Positions 43,285 to 49,822 of a stretch of DNA of 64,000 bases are shown in pieces (position 1 is the first letter of the stretch; each line of letters begins with the position of its first letter). Source of the stretch: an uncultured Gemmatimonadota bacterium (GTDB lineage Bacteria; Gemmatimonadota; Gemmatimonadetes; Gemmatimonadales; Gemmatimonadaceae); NCBI GenBank assembly GCA_903882745.1, contig CAIRYG010000011.1, forward strand, positions 434,001 through 498,000, in the 5' to 3' direction. Under the pieces are notes generated by a model that did not search any database, was not told where the DNA came from, and saw nothing but the letters and a program-made list of their open reading frames with translations. The translations under genes and the position numbers were made by a program.

Positions 43285-44075
43285 TAGAGGAGCGTGTTGG
43301 TCCACCCGCCATCGGCGGCAATCGCCTGCCCGGTGACGAATCCCGCACGATCGCTCGCAAGGAATGTGATCACCGCAGACACCTCGCACGGCTCGCCCAA
43401 TCGGCGCGCCGGGGTCTGCGCAGTCCAGTTCGCGTACACCGCATCGCGTGTGCCACCGGTCCGCACCACCGTGTCGTCGGCGAGCTGCTTGAGCCGATCG
43501 GTCGCAGTGTAGCCGGGCAATACGGTGTTCGCCGTCACGCCATCGGCCGCGATCTCATCAGCAAGCGACCGGAAGTAGCCCGTCACCGCCGCGCGCAGCG
43601 TATTCGACAACGCCAAATTGGTAATCGGACGCTTCACCGCCATCGAGGTGATGCCAATCACGCGTCCCCACTTCCGCGAGCGCATCCCAGGCACAAACGC
43701 CCGGCACAGCTCCACCGCGCTCCGTAGCAACAGCGCCGTCGCCTTCTCCCACTCTTCCCACGAATGCTGCGTGGCAGGACCAGGGGTCGGCCCGCCAGTG
43801 TTCGTGATCAAAATGTCCACGCGCCCGTCAAAGCGCTCCTGCATCACCCGAACCACCGTCGCAATACCTTCGGCAGTCGACACGTCCGCTGCAATCGTGC
43901 CCGCAACTCCACCAGCGGCGCGCAGCGACTCTTCGGCCTGCGCGAGCGACGCGGCGTCGCGTGCACAAATCACCACGCGCGCCCCCTCACGCACCAAGTC
44001 CTCTGCGGTTGCGAAGCCAATCCCCCGGCTTCCACCGCAGACCAACGCGATCTTGTCGCGAACGCCGAGTTCCAT
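43284..44075 (-). CDS. SDR-family protein with altered catalytic motif
   Basis: A 263-aa short-chain dehydrogenase/reductase-like protein. The nucleotide-binding GGSRGIG is intact (residues 14-20) and ITNTGG matches the NNAG region. Ser144 of the catalytic triad is present. The YxxxK motif is replaced by Ser157 and Arg161 (LSNTLRA). This substitution occurs in a known divergent SDR subgroup, so it may be a reductase with altered chemistry or a binding protein. The C-terminal ITFLASDRAGFVTGQAIAADGGW is typical of classical SDRs. It lies 1 nt after the cupin gene and overlaps the Plug-like gene start by 1 nt, so all three are co-translated. Confidence 0.88.
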   Translation of the reverse strand: MELGVRDKIALVCGGSRGIGFATAEDLVREGARVVICARDAASLAQAEESLRAAGGVAGTIAADVSTAEGIATVVRVMQERFDGRVDILITNTGGPTPGPATQHSWEEWEKATALLLRSAVELCRAFVPGMRSRKWGRVIGITSMAVKRPITNLALSNTLRAAVTGYFRSLADEIAADGVTANTVLPGYTATDRLKQLADDTVVRTGGTRDAVYANWTAQTPARRLGEPCEVSAVITFLASDRAGFVTGQAIAADGGWTNTLL

Positions 44076-44076
44076 C

Positions 44077-44463
44077 TTACTTCTGCTCGCGAATGTAGGC
44101 GTCCGAACCGTCGAGCCAATCAGCGCGCGGCGGCGTAAAGAAGTCGAGATCCAGCGTGTCTTCCAGGGCGTGCGCTTCGTGCCGCACGTTGCCTGGGATC
44201 AGCAATACTTCCCCGGCCCGCACATCCACGTAGGGCGCGTTCGGTGCTTTGTCGGCGTTCTCACCGAGCCAGAACCGCAACGCTCCCTCGAGGATATACG
44301 TCACCTGCTCGTTGTGGTGCTCATGTGCCTTTACAATCGACCCCTTTTTGAGGAAGACCTGCGCCACCATCGCGCGGTCGCCCGTCAGCACCTTGCGCGA
44401 CAGCAGCGGGGTGAGTTGCTCCAGACGGACATCGCTCCACGCGTGATGAGTGGCCTCGGCCAT
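44077..44463 (-). CDS. cupin-domain protein
   Basis: A 128-aa small beta-barrel. Cupin motif 1 is HEHHNEQVTYILEG, holding two metal-binding His and a Glu. Motif 2 is VRAGEVLLIPGNVRHEAHAL with the third His. These residues would bind Fe, Mn or Zn. Such cupins act as dioxygenases, isomerases or ligand binders; none can be chosen here. There is no signal peptide. It is the first gene of the run cupin-SDR-Plug-like protein on the minus strand (1-nt gap to SDR) and lies 42 bp from the RhlE-type helicase's 3' end. Confidence 0.88.
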   Translation of the reverse strand: MAEATHHAWSDVRLEQLTPLLSRKVLTGDRAMVAQVFLKKGSIVKAHEHHNEQVTYILEGALRFWLGENADKAPNAPYVDVRAGEVLLIPGNVRHEAHALEDTLDLDFFTPPRADWLDGSDAYIREQK

Positions 44464-44505
44464 ACGTTCCTCTAGTTCGAAAAAGGGTTATGCTGCGAAA
44501 TTAAC

Positions 44506-45891
44506 TTAACGGCTCCCGCTACGCGGACCCTTGGACCCGCCGCCCGCCCCACCGCTCCGACCACCGCTCCGGCCACCGCTCCGGCCACCGCTCCGACCAC
44601 CGGATCCGCCTGAGCTCGAGCGTCCAGACGCCGGACGCGATCCGCCGCCGCCACCCTGCTCACGGCGCTTCACCTTGTCCGCGGCTCGCGAGCGCTCCTG
44701 CGCCTTGCGCGCGCGAATCTCGGCAATGCGCTCGGCCAGCGGTACTTCCAACTTGCCGACCGGCTTTGCCTTGTAATCAAAATCGGGCACCGTCACACGG
44801 GGCAGGCGCTTACTGATCGCCTTCTCAATGTTGCGGAGGTCGTTTTCTTCGTCAGGCGCCACAAAGGTGAACGCTTCGCCCGTGAGTTCCGCGCGGGCCG
44901 TACGCCCCACACGGTGGATGTAGTCTTCCGGTGCCGCGGGCACGTCGAGATTCACAACGTGACCGAGCGCTTCCACGTCAATGCCGCGAGCGGCGATATC
45001 CGTCGCCACGAGCACGCGATACGTGCCATTCTTGAACCCCGCCAGCGCCGCCGTGCGCGCGCTCTGCGAGCGGTTGCCGTGGATGCGCTCGGCGTTAATG
45101 CCATGTGCCACGAGGTAGGCGGCCAACCGGTTCGCCCGATGCTTCGTACGGGTGAAGACCAGCGCCTCCTTCATGTCGCCGCGCTTGAGTAGTTCGAGCA
45201 AGAGCGCAGACTTCAGCTCACCAGCGACTGGATAGACCGCCTGCGTGATGCCAACGGCCGGCTGCGACTGCCGTTCCACATTGATCGTGGCTGGGTTCTG
45301 CAGCATCTCGCGCGAGAGCTGCGCGATCGCCGGGGGCATGGTCGCGCTAAAGAACATGGTCTGACGCTTCGCCGGAATGTGGCGGAGCACCCGACGAATA
45401 TCGGGAAGAAACCCCATATCCAGCATCCGGTCGGCTTCGTCGAGCACCAGATACTCGAGCTTGTCGAGCTTGGCGTAGGGCATCCGGAAGTGGTCGAGCA
45501 AACGGCCCGGAGTCGCCACCAGAATATCGACGCCGCTGCGGAAGGCGTGCTCCTGCGGCCCCATGCCAACGCCGCCATAGACGGCGGCTGCGGTCAGCGG
45601 GGTGTGCAGCGAAACTTCCTGAATGTTTGCGAGCACCTGCGCGGCCAGTTCACGCGTCGGGACCAGCACGAGCGCGCGTGTCGCGCCTCGCGAACCCGCC
45701 ATCAGGCGGTGAAGAATCGGGAGCGTAAAAGCGGCAGTCTTGCCGCTTCCGGTCATGGCGCAGGCGAGTACGTCGCGGCCAAGCATCGCCGGGGGGATTG
45801 CGTCCTGCTGAATTGGCGTCGGCTTCACATAGCCGACTTCCTTGACTCCACGCAACAAATCGGGGTGTAACGACAACTGGGAGAACGACAA
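44506..45891 (-). CDS. DEAD-box RNA helicase (RhlE type)
   Basis: A 461-aa ATP-dependent RNA helicase. All motifs are visible: the Q motif (PTPIQQDAIP), AMTGSGKT, PTRELAAQ, TPGRLLDH, DEADRMLDMGF, SAT, the second-domain ARGIDV and HRVGRTAR. It ends in a Gly/Arg/Ser tail with four 12-bp repeats encoding GGRS, a type of tail that helps RNA binding. RhlE-family enzymes work in ribosome assembly and RNA turnover, often in the cold. The start is uncertain: TTG at 45891 (GGAG 6 nt upstream, giving SFSQLSLHPDLL) is preferred; a GTG at 45981 would add 30 residues. Confidence 0.92.
   Translation of the reverse strand: MSFSQLSLHPDLLRGVKEVGYVKPTPIQQDAIPPAMLGRDVLACAMTGSGKTAAFTLPILHRLMAGSRGATRALVLVPTRELAAQVLANIQEVSLHTPLTAAAVYGGVGMGPQEHAFRSGVDILVATPGRLLDHFRMPYAKLDKLEYLVLDEADRMLDMGFLPDIRRVLRHIPAKRQTMFFSATMPPAIAQLSREMLQNPATINVERQSQPAVGITQAVYPVAGELKSALLLELLKRGDMKEALVFTRTKHRANRLAAYLVAHGINAERIHGNRSQSARTAALAGFKNGTYRVLVATDIAARGIDVEALGHVVNLDVPAAPEDYIHRVGRTARAELTGEAFTFVAPDEENDLRNIEKAISKRLPRVTVPDFDYKAKPVGKLEVPLAERIAEIRARKAQERSRAADKVKRREQGGGGGSRPASGRSSSGGSGGRSGGRSGGRSGGRSGGAGGGSKGPRSGSR
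44549..44596 (-). repeat. 12-bp tandem repeat encoding GGRS in helicase tail
   Basis: Four consecutive 12-bp units (CCACCGCTCCGG or ...CGA on the plus strand) encode four GGRS tetrapeptides in the C-terminal tail of the RhlE-type helicase. Copy-number change would lengthen or shorten the disordered RNA-binding tail in frame. Confidence 0.85.
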
Positions 45892-45983
45892 CGGCAACTC
45901 CGGTCCTGGGCGCTGACTTTCACAGGGAGGGGACCGCGGCGCCGCGCGGAATCCTCCTCCCTGAAGTATAGCCCCCTGCACTG

Positions 45984-46493
45984 CTACGGACGCGGCTCGC
46001 CTCGTGGCGGCGGACCCCCGCGTGGACCCCCGCGTGGCCCGCCCGGTGGTGGTCCATCGCGGGGCGGGCCGCCTAGGCCTCCCCGCCCCGCGGGCCCACC
46101 GCCGCCGCCGGGCCCGCCACGCCCCCCAGGACCAAAGGGATCGCCGAGTCGTCCCAACTCTTCAAGGCGCGCATTCTGCGCCGCATCAAGGTCGCCAGCA
46201 ATCCGCGCGCGCATCGAATCGAGTTCAATCCGCAGCCGATCGCGCGCGTCGCGCACAATGCTGTCGTTCCGCGCGGCCGTGCGCTCCAATGCCGGCAACA
46301 GCTTGTCGAGTTGCGCGGCATCACGCGGCTGAATCACATCACGCATGTGGTTCACAAAACCCGCGGGCCGACGCACGCCGCCGATCTCCGACTCGCGTCG
46401 TGTCGCCATTGCAGTCCTCGTGACGGCACCCAGCACCATGCCTAACACGAGGGTCAGCAAGAGAATTAATGCCGCCTTCCATTCAATCTTCAT
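45984..46493 (-). CDS. membrane-anchored protein with Gly/Pro/Arg-rich tail (third gene of ECF operon)
   Basis: A 169-aa protein of no firmly recognised family. A single N-terminal transmembrane segment (ALILLLTLVLGMVLGAVT) is followed by an Arg/Asp/Leu-rich helical region of about 90 residues, including DKLLPALERTAARNDSIVRDARDRL, which resembles the periplasmic helical hairpin of CpxP/Spy or heavy-metal-sensor proteins. The last 50 residues are a Gly/Pro/Arg tail with 12-bp repeats. It lies 12 bp after the anti-sigma gene, in the order sigma, anti-sigma, this gene. A role as periplasmic sensor for the ECF system is an attractive inference only. Confidence 0.65.
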   Translation of the reverse strand: MKIEWKAALILLLTLVLGMVLGAVTRTAMATRRESEIGGVRRPAGFVNHMRDVIQPRDAAQLDKLLPALERTAARNDSIVRDARDRLRIELDSMRARIAGDLDAAQNARLEELGRLGDPFGPGGRGGPGGGGGPAGRGGLGGPPRDGPPPGGPRGGPRGGPPPRGEPRP

Positions 46494-46505
46494 GGTCAGT
46501 TCCCG

Positions 46506-46823
46506 TTACCGCGACGCTGTCAGGTCGCTGTCGAGTTGATAAACGGCCGCGAGCGTAACCTGCGGCAATCCGAGCACACCGTCCACGCTCGTCGAACCGG
46601 TCGAGCGTATGTTCAGCACAGCCAGCACCAAGGTCGCCGCCAGCGCGAGGGGCGCCACCCACAGAAAGGCGCGTCCCAGTGATCGCTCAAGGCGAATCAC
46701 GGGGGCCGAACCCCTCGCCGCCATACGCGCCATCACGCGGTCTTCGAATCCACGTGCAAACCGATTCACACGCGCCGCCTGCAGCATGAGTGCCACCTCC
46801 CTGTCCCGCATGTCGTCCGTCAT
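46506..46823 (-). CDS. probable anti-sigma factor, single-pass membrane protein
   Basis: A 105-aa protein. The N-terminal cytoplasmic part (about 45 residues) is charged and helical. One transmembrane segment follows (AFLWVAPLALAATLVLAVLNI), then a short periplasmic tail ending in QLDSDLTASR. No zinc-binding HxxxCxxC motif is present. Its position, 2 nt after an ECF sigma factor gene on the same strand, is the classic anti-sigma arrangement, and the size and topology fit. The assignment relies mainly on context. The ATG at 46823 is next to the sigma stop; a longer upstream frame overlaps sigma codons and is rejected. Confidence 0.65.
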   Translation of the reverse strand: MTDDMRDREVALMLQAARVNRFARGFEDRVMARMAARGSAPVIRLERSLGRAFLWVAPLALAATLVLAVLNIRSTGSTSVDGVLGLPQVTLAAVYQLDSDLTASR

Positions 46824-46825
46824 GA

Positions 46826-47437
46826 TCAGCCCTCCACTGGGATCGCACCGCCGGCACGCGCCGGTGCCAGCAACCCCTGCAACTGTTTCATCGCTCGTGC
46901 GAGCCGCGAGAGGACCGTCCCCTCTGGAACCCCGAGCGCATCTGCCGTCTCTCGCGTCGAACATCCGTCAATCATCCGCAACACCACCACCGCACGATGT
47001 TTGGGCGGGAGCTGGTCGAGCGCCGCGTCCACGAGTTCCTTCGCGTCCTGCGCCCGTTGGGCGCGATGCTCCCCGCTGCTCGATAGGGCAAGGTCCAACG
47101 CGCCAGACTCGTGATCGTCAATGCTCACGAACCGCTGCGCCGATCGCTTCTGACGCTTGAGCGCATTCAGTGAGAGGTTCATCGCAATTCGCTGCAGATA
47201 CGTCTTCACCGACGCCTCGCCGCGAAACGACCCAACCGCGTCAAAGAATCGGATGAAGGTCTCTTGTCCCACATCGTCGGCATCGTCTCCTCGGCCTAAC
47301 ATCCCGATCACCGTCGAGGCGACCACTGGCTCGTAGCGCGCCACGAACTCGCGCAGCGCACGCGCGTCTCCCGCGCGCACGCGGTCCAGCAGCGCGCGTT
47401 CGTCGGCTCGTGGGTCACCACTAGGACTCAAGGTCAT
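46826..47437 (-). CDS. ECF-type RNA polymerase sigma factor
   Basis: A 203-aa sigma-70 family factor of the extracytoplasmic-function group, with only regions 2 and 4. Region 2 (about 20-85) has DDADDVGQETFIRFFDAVGSF, for -10 recognition and core binding. Region 4 (about 130-185) has LPPKHRAVVVLRMIDG and the helix-turn-helix STRETADALGVPEGTVLSRLARA, for -35 recognition. A 60-residue linker joins them. It heads a three-gene operon with a probable anti-sigma and a membrane protein, so activity is likely controlled by an envelope signal. The ATG at 47437 gives a normal N-terminus. Confidence 0.93.
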   Translation of the reverse strand: MTLSPSGDPRADERALLDRVRAGDARALREFVARYEPVVASTVIGMLGRGDDADDVGQETFIRFFDAVGSFRGEASVKTYLQRIAMNLSLNALKRQKRSAQRFVSIDDHESGALDLALSSSGEHRAQRAQDAKELVDAALDQLPPKHRAVVVLRMIDGCSTRETADALGVPEGTVLSRLARAMKQLQGLLAPARAGGAIPVEG

Positions 47438-47548
47438 GCCGCACCGAAAGGGTGTCAGAAGAGCGTGCTCGCTCCTATACAGAACATTAGACACCGCGAC
47501 ACGCCCAACCATTCCCTCCGGACGGGGGGAGTCACGCCCTCGACAGGG

Positions 47549-47656
47549 TCAGCTCCCCGCGCGCGCCGCCAGGAAGGGGTTCCAGAACCCAGGATCGATC
47601 CGAACACCCAGGATCGCGAGTTCGAGCACCGCAAGCCCAAAGAGCACGGCCAGCAT
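47549..47656 (-). CDS. possible 35-aa membrane peptide or truncated gene end
   Basis: A short frame starting at ATG 47656 with AGAGG 5 nt upstream. It encodes one hydrophobic segment (MLAVLFGLAVLELAILGV) followed by RIDPGFWNPFL and a short end. It could be a genuine small membrane protein. The frame also reads upstream (Arg/Ala-rich codons) to the presumed deletion junction at about 47711. It could therefore be the 3' end of a larger minus-strand gene whose 5' part was lost together with the hemL 5' part. Confidence 0.35.
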   Translation of the reverse strand: MLAVLFGLAVLELAILGVRIDPGFWNPFLAARAGS

Positions 47657-47710
47657 CGCCGCCTCTTGTCGCGCCGCTTCCGTCGGCGCACGGCGGGTTC
47701 GCCGCACACA

Positions 47711-48160
47711 GGCCGTCGCGACATTATGGCCGCCGTGGCACCGTCGGGGAAGATGTATCAGGCGGGCACGCTGTCGGGCAATCCGATTGCGATGGCGGCG
47801 GGAATCGCAACGCTGCAACAGTTACAGGCGCCGGAGTTCTACGCCACGCTCACCGCATCAGCGGAGCGGGTGGTGGAGATCGTGCGGACTGCCGCGGCGA
47901 AGCACGGTGTCGCAGTGACGGCGTCGAATGTTGGGAGCATGTGGGGGTTCTTTCTCTGCGAGGGGCCCGTGGCCGACTATGAGAGCGCCAAGCGGGCCGA
48001 CACGCAGAAATACGCCACGTTGTTCCATACCCTGCTCATGCATGGCGTGTATATCGCGCCGTCGCAGTTCGAGGCGGCGTTTATCAGCAGCTTGCATGGC
48101 GAGCGCGAGTTGTCAGTGACCGCCGCGGCCTTTGACGCGGCGTTCGCGGCGATCAGCTGA
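47711..48160 (+). pseudogene. hemL: 5'-truncated glutamate-1-semialdehyde aminomutase (hemL) remnant
   Basis: The last roughly 150 codons of a GSA aminomutase. Recognisable similarity begins at GRRDIM near 47711 and continues with APSGKMYQAGTLSGNPIAMAAG, a hallmark of HemL and related class III aminotransferases. It continues to the C-terminus (MHGVYIAPSQFEAAFIS). The N-terminal two-thirds, including the PLP lysine domain, is missing. The in-frame extension upstream to about 47465 is Arg-rich and unlike HemL. No promoter or ribosome site is seen. It is probably non-functional, and an intact copy must exist elsewhere if haem is made by the C5 route. The sequence is otherwise undamaged, so the truncation may be recent, or it could be an assembly join. 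Confidence 0.8.
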
Positions 48161-48193
48161 CGCTCGGGGAGGAGCTGTGGTGCGTGATCGCGG

Positions 48194-49654
48194 TTAGTTG
48201 ACGATCGGTCGCGCGAGGCTCTTGACCAAGCGGTACATGAACTCGTTGGCGTCGTAGAATCCGCGCTGCGGGATGTGTTCGTTCATTCCGTGCGCGTTGG
48301 ATTCGCCGTAGAACTGGCCGCTGACGCCGAACGTTGGGATCCCCGTATTGCGCAGGTACGAGCCATCGGTGGCACCGGTGCTCATCGTGGGGATCACGCC
48401 GACGCCGGGCCACATCTCCTGCGTGACGCGGTCGAGTTCGCGCATAAGCGCGGGCGACGCCATAGTGGCCGGGCTATTCCGCGCCTCGTTGCCAACCGTG
48501 ACGACGACCTTTGGATCGCCAATCACTTTGTTGATGGTCGCAATGACGTCTTTGGCATCGGCGTCGGGGAGGATGCGGCAGTTCACATTGGCCTTGGCAC
48601 GCTGCGGAAGCGCGTTCTTGGCGTGGCCGCCCTCGATCGTGGTGGCGACGCAGGTGGTGCGCATCGTCGAGTTGTAGCGTGGATCGGCGGCAAGCGCGGC
48701 CGCGGCGGCGACGTCCTTCTCGTTCTCGGCGATAGCGGTCATGGCCCAGCCGATTTTGGGATCGACGAGCGACGCCGAGCGACGGAAGTATTCGCGAGTG
48801 ATGTCGTTGAGGTGGACGGGGAAATCGAAGGCCCCGATTTTGACCAGCGCATCGGAGAGGTGCGTGATGGCGTTGTCCTTGACCGGCACCGAGCTGTGGC
48901 CGCCCGGGTTGGTGCTTTCGAGCGTGATGTTGAGGACCTTCTTTTCTGCTGCCTGAATGTCGTGCGAGACGAACTTGCCGTCCTTCACGCGGCCACCGCC
49001 CCCTTCATTGAGCGCGTATTCGGCGTCGAGGAGCTTCGGACGGTTCTTGAGGATCCAGTCGACGCCGTTGTTGGGGCCGCCTTCCTCGTCAGTCGTCAGG
49101 GCGACGATGATGTCGCGCTCGGGGACAAATCCCTCGGCCTTGAGCCGCATAATAAGGGCGAGGTTGATAGCGCCGTCGTCCTTGTCGTCGGAGACACCGC
49201 GGCCGTAGAAGGTGCTGTCCTTCTCGACAAAGGTGAAGGGTGGCAGGGTCCAGTCCTCGGGCTTGGCTTCGACCACGTCGATATGCGACAGCAACATGAT
49301 CGGCTTCTTGGTGGCCGGCTTGCCGTGCAGGCGGGCGATCAAATTGCCTTTCCGCGGGGCGTTTTCGACCACAACGACGTCGGAATCTGGAAAACCCGCC
49401 TTCTTGAGGTGCGCCGCCATCGCCTTGGCGGCGACCAGCGTGCTGCCGTTGCTCTCTTGCGTGTTGATCTCGATCAGTTCCTTGAACAGATCGTGGGCCA
49501 GGGTGTCCCACTTGGTCAGCACACGCTTGGACGCCGGTGCCTGGGCGCTCAGCGCTTGATGGAACGGCGCGGAGAGGGCGAGCGCGGCGACCAACACGGT
49601 GGCCAGAGCGAACAGCGAGCGGCAGATTGAGCGGCAGATTGAGCGGCGGCGCAT
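48194..49654 (-). CDS. exported M20-family metallopeptidase
   Basis: A 486-aa secreted peptidase. The signal peptide has an Arg/Ser/Ile/Cys-rich n-region made of 12-bp repeats, then a hydrophobic core ending near ALSAQAP. The dinuclear zinc site is visible: LLSHIDVVEA, GVSDDKDDGA (bridging Asp), the catalytic ALTTDEEGG pair and the final ligand in ESNAHGMNEHI. The dimerisation domain has STNPGGHSSVP. It resembles carboxypeptidase/dipeptidase-type M20 enzymes acting in the periplasm. It starts at ATG 49654. The hemL remnant is convergent with it (33 bp apart). Confidence 0.92.
   Translation of the reverse strand: MRRRSICRSICRSLFALATVLVAALALSAPFHQALSAQAPASKRVLTKWDTLAHDLFKELIEINTQESNGSTLVAAKAMAAHLKKAGFPDSDVVVVENAPRKGNLIARLHGKPATKKPIMLLSHIDVVEAKPEDWTLPPFTFVEKDSTFYGRGVSDDKDDGAINLALIMRLKAEGFVPERDIIVALTTDEEGGPNNGVDWILKNRPKLLDAEYALNEGGGGRVKDGKFVSHDIQAAEKKVLNITLESTNPGGHSSVPVKDNAITHLSDALVKIGAFDFPVHLNDITREYFRRSASLVDPKIGWAMTAIAENEKDVAAAAALAADPRYNSTMRTTCVATTIEGGHAKNALPQRAKANVNCRILPDADAKDVIATINKVIGDPKVVVTVGNEARNSPATMASPALMRELDRVTQEMWPGVGVIPTMSTGATDGSYLRNTGIPTFGVSGQFYGESNAHGMNEHIPQRGFYDANEFMYRLVKSLARPIVN
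49617..49650 (-). repeat. 12-bp tandem repeat in signal peptide of M20 peptidase
   Basis: Nearly three 12-bp units (GAGCGGCAGATT, third copy diverged) encode RSIC/RSIC/RS in the n-region of the signal peptide of the M20 peptidase. The in-frame duplication lengthens the basic n-region before the hydrophobic core. Confidence 0.8.
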
Positions 49655-49822
49655 CAGGGCGAACCTCGCAGGATGGGGAGCGGAGCAGCAGCGGGGAGGG
49701 CCGGCGTTCGCGCCGGGATGAGGCCGGCAGCCCGCCGGAGGCGTATATCAGCCAGCGAGCCGCCCTCTCAGCGCGTATCTTTTCGGACCTACCCTGCTCC
49801 GAAACCTAAGTGCTGCGAGCCG

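Noticed and set aside
47465-47710. Functional N-terminal extension of the hemL-like frame
   Set aside because: The extension is Arg/Pro-rich and unlike any aminotransferase; it appears to be the antisense of other sequence left of the junction.
48275-49630. A 451-codon plus-strand frame antisense to the M20 peptidase
   Set aside because: The minus strand carries all zinc-site motifs of M20; the plus frame has no family signal and is explained by third-position GC bias.
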